Of a DNA stretch of 64,000 nt, positions 58,320 to 64,000 are shown piece after piece (position 1 is the first letter of the stretch; each line of letters starts with the position of its first letter). Origin of the DNA: Pelomonas caseinilytica (GTDB lineage Bacteria > Pseudomonadota > Gammaproteobacteria > Burkholderiales > Burkholderiaceae_C); the NCBI RefSeq assembly GCF_021353235.1, contig NZ_JAJTWT010000001.1, positions 1 to 64,000 on the forward strand, given 5' to 3'. The position numbers and the translations under genes are program-made. The notes beneath the pieces are model-generated. The model did no database searches and had not been told where the DNA came from. It worked only from the letters and a program-made list of their open reading frames with translations.

Positions 58320-60266
58320 TCATGACGAGTTCTCGGCGAAGAGCGCGCTGTCGGCGCGCAGCCGATGTTCGTCGCCGACCCGCCGCAGCAGGCCGACACG
58401 GTCGAAGTGTTCCAGATGTTGGATGGCGCGCTTGCGGCCCAGGCCGGTCGCGTCGCGAAAAGCCGCGGCGGTGACCGTGGCGTGCTCGTCGGCGAGCCGC
58501 CGCGCGATGGCGGCCAGCAGGTTCATCGTCGCCTTGTCGCAGTAGAGGTCCTTCACGACCTGATGCAGTTCGCCCTGCCGCGCAAGCCGCGCCAGGGTGG
58601 CGCGCACCAGCGGCTCGGGCTCGCCGCAGTCCTTGGCGAGGTCGCGCGCCCAGGCGCCTTCGGCTCCGGCGGCAGCCAGGCGGGGGGCGATCTTCTGCGC
58701 GATGCGCTGCTCGACCGCGGAGAGCTGCACGCCATGCTCGGGCAGGTGGACGAAGCCGCCGCGCATCACCACCCGGCCGCCCGCGCGCGCCTCGTCCAGC
58801 AGATCGCGCCACAGCGGCTCGGCCAGGCGCGGCGCGACGAGGCGGCGCAGCCGGCCTGCTTCGGGGCCGAGTTCGTCGGGCGAACGGGCATGGAAATCGG
58901 CCAGCGTGGCCAGCAGTCGGGCCGTCAGCGCCGCGCGCGGCGCCTCGCCGAGGGCCCAGCCCTGCAGCGGCTCGGCCAAGCCCTCGGCCTGGGCAAAGCG
59001 GGCCAGGTCCAGGCCCAGCGGCGACAGCGTCAGCAGGCGCTCGCGGCGCCGGGCCAGCGTGGGCAACTGGCAGGCCGCGAGTTCGGCCAGGCGCTCGGGC
59101 GTGCGGCGGTAGCGGGCCGGCGCGAAGGGGTCGAGCACCACGCCGCCGGCGAGCGTCCGGGTGGCGCCGGCATCGCGCAGCACGAGGCGGTCGCCGCGCC
59201 AGGCGCCGACGGTTGCCTGGCAGACCATCTGCACGAGGCCGCTGCCGCCGGGCTCGATGGCGTCGCCCTCGGACAGCACGGCCACGCTGGCCATGACCGA
59301 CTGCGCCCCGAGGTGGAGGTGCACGCGCGCACCCGAGCGCAGTGCGCGGGCCTCGCCCGGCCACAGGCGCAGCTGCGCGTCGAAGCGGTCGGTGGCCAGG
59401 GCCGCGGCGGGCGCCGTCAGCCACTGGCCGCGCGGGGCCTCGTCGCGGTCGATGCCAGCCAGGGCCACGGCGCAGCGCTGCCCGGCCCGGGCCCGCTCGA
59501 CGGCGCGGTTCTGGGCGTGCAGGCTTTTCACTCGCGCCCGCCGGCCCTGCAGCGCGAGTTCGTCGCCGATGGCGATCTCGCCCGCGTGCAGGGTGCCGGT
59601 GACGACGGTGCCCACGCCGGCGAGGCTGAAGGCCCGGTCCACGGCCAGGCGGGCGGCCAGCCCCTCCGAGGCGCGCGGCGGCTGCTGGCGGGCGGCGGCG
59701 AACAGCAGCTCGCGCAGTTCGCGCACACCCTGCCCTGTCGGCGCCGACACGACGAGCACCGGCGCGGCCTCCAGGCCCGAGCCGGCCAGCAGCGCCCTGA
59801 CCTCCTGCCTGAGCGCATCGATGCGGCCGGGCTCGGCACGGTCGGCCTTGGTGATGACGACGGCGCCCCGGGTGATGCCGAGCAGGCTGAGCACGGCCAG
59901 GTGCTCGCGCGTCTGGGGCATGACGCCGTCGTCGGCGGCCACGAGCAGCAAGGCGAAGTCGATGCCGCTAGCGCCGGCCAGCATGGTGTGGACGAGCTTC
60001 TCGTGACCCGGCACGTCGATGAAGCCGATTCGATCAAGTCCCCGGGCGGGAATACCGTCCGCCCCCCGAGGGGGCAGCGCCCCGGCTTCGGGCGGCCGGG
60101 CGCCAGGTCGCTCGTCCAGCATGGGCACGTCAAGGTAGGCATAGCCCAGCTCGATGCTGATGCCGCGGGCCTTCTCCTCGGGCAGGCGGTCGGTGTCGAC
60201 GCCGGTGAGGGCGTGCACGAGCGTGGTCTTGCCGTGGTCGATGTGGCCGGCGGTACCGACGATCAC
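58320..60266 (-). CDS. selB: Selenocysteine-specific elongation factor SelB
   Basis: A 648-residue GTPase that delivers Sec-tRNA to UGA codons with a SECIS hairpin. [16 protein letters not shown] is G1, [15 protein letters not shown] contains G3, and VITKADR is G4. Three beta-barrel domains and four C-terminal winged helices follow, ending [31 protein letters not shown]. Start at GTG 60266, with GGAGG eight bases upstream; the frame extends to 60299, which runs into a hairpin repeat. Odd: between LGYAY and [10 protein letters not shown] about 30 extra residues, rich in Pro/Gly/Ala/Arg, are encoded by a GC-rich repeat-like stretch. Confidence 0.93.
   Translation of the reverse strand: MIVGTAGHIDHGKTTLVHALTGVDTDRLPEEKARGISIELGYAYLDVPMLDERPGARPPEAGALPPRGADGIPARGLDRIGFIDVPGHEKLVHTMLAGASGIDFALLLVAADDGVMPQTREHLAVLSLLGITRGAVVITKADRAEPGRIDALRQEVRALLAGSGLEAAPVLVVSAPTGQGVRELRELLFAAARQQPPRASEGLAARLAVDRAFSLAGVGTVVTGTLHAGEIAIGDELALQGRRARVKSLHAQNRAVERARAGQRCAVALAGIDRDEAPRGQWLTAPAAALATDRFDAQLRLWPGEARALRSGARVHLHLGAQSVMASVAVLSEGDAIEPGGSGLVQMVCQATVGAWRGDRLVLRDAGATRTLAGGVVLDPFAPARYRRTPERLAELAACQLPTLARRRERLLTLSPLGLDLARFAQAEGLAEPLQGWALGEAPRAALTARLLATLADFHARSPDELGPEAGRLRRLVAPRLAEPLWRDLLDEARAGGRVVMRGGFVHLPEHGVQLSAVEQRIAQKIAPRLAAAGAEGAWARDLAKDCGEPEPLVRATLARLARQGELHQVVKDLYCDKATMNLLAAIARRLADEHATVTAAAFRDATGLGRKRAIQHLEHFDRVGLLRRVGDEHRLRADSALFAENSS
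60033..60118. repeat. GC-rich repeat-like insertion inside selB
   Basis: This section contains GCCCCC-CGA-GGGGGC and a second hairpin of GCCCCGG...GGGCGGC type. It encodes the segment absent from other SelB proteins (from about LDERPG to ARGLDR). The pattern resembles the second hairpin of the dispersed repeat at 165-270 and 3657-3760. The reading frame is kept. Confidence 0.6.
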
Positions 60267-60288
60267 GGTGCTGCCTCCAGGGGCGATG

Positions 60289-60372
60289 AACACGGCCACA
60301 GAGGCACAGAGGCACAGAGAGGCTGCGCTTCATCCGAGCGCCTCCGTGTCTCTGTGCCTCTGTGGCCGTGTT
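60289..60372. repeat. CACAGAGG palindromic repeat, copy 2
   Basis: The 23-base arms at 60289-60311 and 60350-60372 are perfectly complementary; each contains CCACAGAGGCACAGAG or its complement. It lies between selA and selB, starting 23 bases beyond the selB start, and is related to the copy at 57103-57178. Confidence 0.8.
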
Positions 60373-60390
60373 GAATGCGATGGCTGCTAA

Positions 60391-61827
60391 TCACGCCAGC
60401 GCCTCCTTCAACACGCCCAGCTGTGACGTCAGCAGCGTCGGCTCTTCCAGGCAGCGCAGGTCGAGCAGCAGGCGGTCGTCCTGGATGCGGCCGATGACCG
60501 GCCGAGGCAGTTCGCGCAGCGCGGTGGCGAGCGCTTCGAGCGTGCGGCCACGCCCGTCGGCGGCGGTCAGGGCCAGGCCGGCCGAAGGCAGGCGCTCGAC
60601 CGGCAGCGAGCCCGAGCCGATCTGGCTCTGCAAGGCCACGGCCTCGACGGCGAAGCGCGGCGACACGGCCGCCGCCACCTCGGGCAGCAGTTGCCGGGCA
60701 AGCGCCGCGATCTGCTCGGCAGGGCGCGTGAGCAGGCGCAGCGTCGGCAGGTCCTGCACCAGGCGCTCGGGCCGCAGGTACAGGCGCAGCGTGGCTTCCA
60801 GCGCCGCGAAGGGCAGCTTGGACAGGCGCAGCGCCCGCTTCATCGGGAACTTGCGGATGCGGCCGACGGCCTCGCGGCTGCCGACGATGAGGCCGGCCTG
60901 CGGGCCGCCCAGCAGCTTGTCGCCGCTGAAGGTCACTACGTCGCAGCCGGCCTTGAGCATGGCCTGCGGCAGAGGCTCGGGCGGCAGGCCCCACTTCGAC
61001 AGGTCGACGAGGGCACCGCTGCCGAGATCGGTCATCAGCGGCAGGCCGGCGCGGTGGGCGATGGGGGCGAGCGTGGCCTCGTCCACCGAGGCCGTGAAGC
61101 CCTGCACCTGGTAGTTGCTGGTGTGCACCTTGACGACCAGGCCCGTGCGCGGTGTGATGGCCTGCTCGTAGTCGCGTGGATGGGTGCGGTTGGTGGTGCC
61201 CACTTCGACGAGGGTGGCGCCGGCCGCGGCCATCACGTCGGGCATGCGGAAGGCGCCGCCGATCTCGACCAGTTCGCCGCGCGAGACGATGGCTTCCTTG
61301 CCGCGGGCCAGGGCCGCGATGCCGAGCAGCACGGCAGCGGCGTTGTTGTTGACGACCGTGGCGGCCTCGGCGCCGGTCAGCTCGCAGAGCAGGCCTTCGA
61401 TGAGCTCGTCGCGGTCGCCACGGCTGCCCGTGGCGAGGTCGAACTCGAGGTTGTTGGGCGAGCCCATCAGGGCCAGCACCTGCTGCAGGGCGGCATCGGC
61501 CAGCAGGGCGCGGCCGAGGTTGGTGTGGATGACGGTGCCGGTCAGGTTGACCACGGCGCGCATCGAGGGCTGCAGCCGGGCCGCCACCCTCGCCGCCAGG
61601 GCCGCCGGCAGCGTGGCGACTTCGGCGAGAGGGAGCTGGCCGGCGAGGGCCCGGGTGCGCAGCGCGTCGAGCAGGGCCCGGCCCTCCGCGGCCACCAGCG
61701 TGTGCCCGTGCTCGACCACCAGCGGCGCGCAGTCGCGCAACAGCCGGTCGAGGGCCGGCAGGTCTTTGGGGGCCGCCTTGTCCTGGGCCTTGGAACCGTG
61801 GACCACGGATTCGTCAGGCGCCGTCAT
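60391..61827 (-). CDS. selA: L-seryl-tRNA(Sec) selenium transferase
   Basis: A 478-residue PLP enzyme that converts seryl-tRNA(Sec) to selenocysteyl-tRNA(Sec) with selenophosphate. VNLTGTVIHTNLGRALLADAAL, NNNAAAVLL and the PLP-lysine segment VTFSGDKLLGGPQAGLIVG are conserved. Start at 61827 overlaps the fdhE stop (TGATG), showing coupling. SelD, which makes selenophosphate, is not in this window. Confidence 0.96.
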   Translation of the reverse strand: MTAPDESVVHGSKAQDKAAPKDLPALDRLLRDCAPLVVEHGHTLVAAEGRALLDALRTRALAGQLPLAEVATLPAALAARVAARLQPSMRAVVNLTGTVIHTNLGRALLADAALQQVLALMGSPNNLEFDLATGSRGDRDELIEGLLCELTGAEAATVVNNNAAAVLLGIAALARGKEAIVSRGELVEIGGAFRMPDVMAAAGATLVEVGTTNRTHPRDYEQAITPRTGLVVKVHTSNYQVQGFTASVDEATLAPIAHRAGLPLMTDLGSGALVDLSKWGLPPEPLPQAMLKAGCDVVTFSGDKLLGGPQAGLIVGSREAVGRIRKFPMKRALRLSKLPFAALEATLRLYLRPERLVQDLPTLRLLTRPAEQIAALARQLLPEVAAAVSPRFAVEAVALQSQIGSGSLPVERLPSAGLALTAADGRGRTLEALATALRELPRPVIGRIQDDRLLLDLRCLEEPTLLTSQLGVLKEALA

Positions 61828-62834
61828 CAGTGCTCCCGTCCGGGAGGCGGAGCCTCGTCGGGTTCGCCGAAGAGCAGCAGCAGGTTGACGCCGTGGCGCT
61901 GCAGGCCCGACTCGCTGACGAGCAGGTCGAGCGTCACGGTGGCGAGGTCGTCGGCCACGGGCTCCAGGCCGTTGTCGCGCGCCGGGTGCATGAGCTTGAG
62001 GTAGTGGCCGCATTCACCGCAGCACTCGGCCTGCACGGCGGGCTGGGTGTTGGCCACGGCCTCGTCCTGCGCCACCAGGCTTTGCAGCGAGATGCCCTTG
62101 GTGCCCTGGCAGTGCGTGCACTTGACGCGCACGTAGTGCCACTGGGCCGCGCACAGGCCGCAGGCCAGGTAGCGGGCGCCCTCCCCGCCCAGCCTCTCCA
62201 CCGAGGCCACGGGCCGCGAACCACAGCAGGGGCAGAGCGTGGGATCATCGGTGCGGCCGAAGGGCGCGATGGGGCCCTGGGCGTGGGCCTTGGCCGCCTG
62301 CTGGACGAGGCGCACCCAGTGCAGTTGCAGGCCGGCGGCGATCAGCGGTGCGGCGGCCAGGTCCAGCCCCAGCATGACGCCGGACAGCAGGCGGCCGGCC
62401 TGAGTCTCGAGATGCTCGTCGCTTGCCGCTGCGAGCTGACGGGCCGTCTCCTGGGCCGGGCCGGGGGCGACGTGACGGGCGAGGTCGGCGAGCAGGCCGC
62501 GCAGGGCGTCGCGCCACACGGCGGCGCGCGGCCAGGGCGCGGGGCCGTCGGCCGGCAGCAGCGGCAGGCCGGCGCGGGCCGCGGCCTCGACGTCGTCCGG
62601 CGTGGGCAGGGGCAGGTTGACGCCGGCCGACAGGGCACGGTGCTGGGCGTCCGCCAGCTCGGCCACGAAGAGCAGGAAGTCGCGCATCGCATGCCCCTCG
62701 GCGAGGGCGCGCAGGCGCAGGGCGCGCTCGGCGAAGACGCCGGGCTCGGGCAGGTGCAGGAAGCTCAGTTGCTCGCCGGCACGGACGGCGATCTCTTCGG
62801 GGCTGAGGAGTTTCTGGGAGGGGCTCGCGGTCAC
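61827..62834 (-). CDS. fdhE: Formate dehydrogenase accessory protein FdhE
   Basis: A 335-residue protein needed for assembly of membrane-bound formate dehydrogenase. Four CxxC metal motifs are visible: TLCPCCGSRPV, LACGLCAAQWHYVRVKCTHCQGTKGI, and ECCGECGHYLKLM. The N-terminal 140 residues are helical. GTG start at 62834 overlaps the fdh gamma stop (GTGA); the last codons overlap selA. Confidence 0.93.
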   Translation of the reverse strand: MTASPSQKLLSPEEIAVRAGEQLSFLHLPEPGVFAERALRLRALAEGHAMRDFLLFVAELADAQHRALSAGVNLPLPTPDDVEAAARAGLPLLPADGPAPWPRAAVWRDALRGLLADLARHVAPGPAQETARQLAAASDEHLETQAGRLLSGVMLGLDLAAAPLIAAGLQLHWVRLVQQAAKAHAQGPIAPFGRTDDPTLCPCCGSRPVASVERLGGEGARYLACGLCAAQWHYVRVKCTHCQGTKGISLQSLVAQDEAVANTQPAVQAECCGECGHYLKLMHPARDNGLEPVADDLATVTLDLLVSESGLQRHGVNLLLLFGEPDEAPPPGREH

Positions 62835-63454
62835 TGCTTTCCTGTCATCTCGCGGTGCCAAAGAGCGTGATTCTGGCGCGCCCAGCCTTCGGTCACCGTT
62901 CCGCGCGTCATGGCCCGGACGGTGCCCTTGACCCAGATGGCCGCGTAGACGTGCATGATGACGCCGAGCACCAGGGCGAAGGCACTGGCGGCATGCACGA
63001 GCACGGCGATGCGGCGCAGCAGGATGGGGAAGGCGTTGGCGAACCAGGGCTGCCAGAACATGAAGCCGGTGACGAGCAGCAGCAGCAGGCAGACGCTCAT
63101 CAGCCAGAACACGCCCTTCTGGCCGGCGTTGTACTTGCCCACCGGCGGCATGGCGGCCTTGTTGCCGCGAAGCATGTCGGCGCTGTGGGCCACCCACTCG
63201 CGGTCCACCGGGACGAGGACGTTCTGGCGCCACAGGCGGAAGAACATCACGGCGAAGGCCAGCACCATGGCCACCCCGAAGAAGGGGTGCAGGATGCGCG
63301 TCCAGACGCCGCCACCGAACAGGCCGCTGAAGAAGAACAGGCTGGGGTGGAAGAAGGCCAGCCCCGACAGGGCGGCGAGGAAGAACAGCAGGGCGATGAA
63401 CCAGTGGTTCATGCGCTCGCTGTCGCTGTAGCGCTGCAGGAAACGGGTTGCCAT
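62831..63454 (-). CDS. Formate dehydrogenase gamma subunit (cytochrome b556)
   Basis: A 207-residue four-helix membrane subunit that passes electrons from the beta subunit to the quinone pool. SDSERMNHWFIALLFFLAALSGLAFFHPSL begins the first helix; RILHPFFGVAMVLAFAVMFF, the third-helix region FMFWQPW and VLVHAASAFALVLGVIMHVYAAIW carry likely heme histidines. It fits FdnI/FdoI. Start at 63454 follows AAGGAGG. It is eleven bases downstream of the beta subunit gene. Confidence 0.93.
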   Translation of the reverse strand: MATRFLQRYSDSERMNHWFIALLFFLAALSGLAFFHPSLFFFSGLFGGGVWTRILHPFFGVAMVLAFAVMFFRLWRQNVLVPVDREWVAHSADMLRGNKAAMPPVGKYNAGQKGVFWLMSVCLLLLLVTGFMFWQPWFANAFPILLRRIAVLVHAASAFALVLGVIMHVYAAIWVKGTVRAMTRGTVTEGWARQNHALWHREMTGKQ

Positions 63455-63465
63455 CGTGCCCTCCT

Positions 63466-64000
63466 TCAGGCGTCGGCCTGGTCGGCCTCGTCGGTGGCCT
63501 TGGCGTCCGCCCCGTCCGGGTCCTCGACGGGGCCGACCTTCATGTAGTGGAAGAAGCCGGCCACCGCCGCGCCGATCATGGCCGCGACGGCCAGGGGCTT
63601 GGCGGCGCCCTTCCACAAGGACACCAGCGGGCTGATCTTGGGATCGGCCGGCAGGCCATGGTAAAGCTCGGGCTTGTCGGCATGCTGCAGCACGTAGACG
63701 ACGTGGGTGCCGCCGACGCCCTGGGGGTCGTAGACGCCCGCGTTGGCATAGCCGCGCTCCTTCAGGTCGGCCACGCGGCCGGCACCGAAGTCGAGCATGT
63801 CGTCCTTGGTGCCGAAGCGGATGGCGCCCGTCGGGCAGGCCTTGGCGCAGGCCGGCTCCAGGCCGACGCCGACACGGTCGGAGCACAGGCTGCACTTGTA
63901 GGCCTTGTTGTCGACCTGGGACAGGCGCGGCACGTCGAAGGGGCAGCCGGTGACGCAGTTGCCGCAGCCGATGCAGTGCTCGGAGATGAAGTCGACGATG
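63466..64000 (-). CDS. Formate dehydrogenase beta subunit, cut by the window end
   Basis: The visible part (about 178 C-terminal codons) continues past position 64000. It is an iron-sulfur protein with ferredoxin-type cysteine sets in [17 protein letters not shown] and [27 protein letters not shown], and a C-terminal membrane helix ([20 protein letters not shown]), as in FdnH/FdoH. The catalytic alpha subunit, presumably with selenocysteine, should lie farther upstream, outside the window. Confidence 0.95.
   Translation of the reverse strand, partial: IVDFISEHCIGCGNCVTGCPFDVPRLSQVDNKAYKCSLCSDRVGVGLEPACAKACPTGAIRFGTKDDMLDFGAGRVADLKERGYANAGVYDPQGVGGTHVVYVLQHADKPELYHGLPADPKISPLVSLWKGAAKPLAVAAMIGAAVAGFFHYMKVGPVEDPDGADAKATDEADQADA

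Overview
The window is very GC-rich, densely coded chromosomal DNA. Gene content points to a betaproteobacterium of the order Burkholderiales, probably near Rubrivivax/Roseateles/Leptothrix. Indicators are a selenocysteine-type formate dehydrogenase locus, a nickel urease, an ETF-ubiquinone oxidoreductase beside an SDR gene, a PEP-CTERM-like secreted protein, and short GC-rich double-hairpin repeats. The placement rests on recognising families by eye; no search was run.

Layout. 0.1-4.6 kb: MHS-type MFS transporter, kappa-GST-like thioredoxin-fold protein, DUF1289, YbaK-type editing protein, His-rich exported protein and DUF3224 protein. 4.6-10.4 kb: two cyanophycinase-like S51 peptidases, one cytoplasmic and one exported, divergent from a TonB-dependent receptor. 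10.4-13.8 kb: an IS5-type insertion sequence next to two lower-GC genes of unknown function, a likely acquired island. 14.0-20.1 kb: thioesterase, YceH and SDR genes, divergent from etfD; then DUF72, a PaiB-like protein and FdhD. 20.1-24.5 kb: an exported amidase followed by ureE-ureF-ureG-ureD. 24.5-27.2 kb: an AbrB/Doc toxin-antitoxin pair, a dienoyl-CoA isomerase-like crotonase and an MFS protein. 27.2-30.5 kb: an arsenic operon (arsR, arsC, aquaporin, arsN-arsO fusion, MFS) with no ArsB or Acr3 pump. 30.5-34.1 kb: LysE and EamA exporters, an AraC regulator and a CaiB-type CoA transferase. 34.2-39.4 kb: a response regulator, a hybrid histidine kinase and a large secreted beta-helix protein.

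39.4-44.4 kb: a five-gene operon (isochorismatase-like, XapX, amidohydrolase, DoxX-like, DUF1275) divergent from a LysR gene. 44.3-53.3 kb: a six-gene catabolic operon (FadL porin, extradiol dioxygenase, FAH-family hydrolase, flavin hydroxylase, MDR oxidoreductase, acyl-CoA ligase) divergent from a TetR gene. 53.3-57.0 kb: urease structural genes ureA, a small ORF, ureB and ureC, preceded by a nitroreductase gene and lying about 30 kb from their accessory genes. 57.2-64.0 kb: a selenium/formate dehydrogenase module on the minus strand, in order fdh beta (cut by the window end), fdh gamma, fdhE, selA, selB, selC tRNA and a PhnD-like, probably selenate-binding, protein.

The most interesting non-coding signals are a shared CTCATCC-N4-GGATGA inverted repeat in front of both the response-regulator gene and the kinase/secreted-protein divergent promoter, an apparent in-frame GC-rich repeat insertion inside the GTPase domain of selB, and inverted-repeat operator candidates for the ArsR, LysR, TetR and FadP-like regulators.
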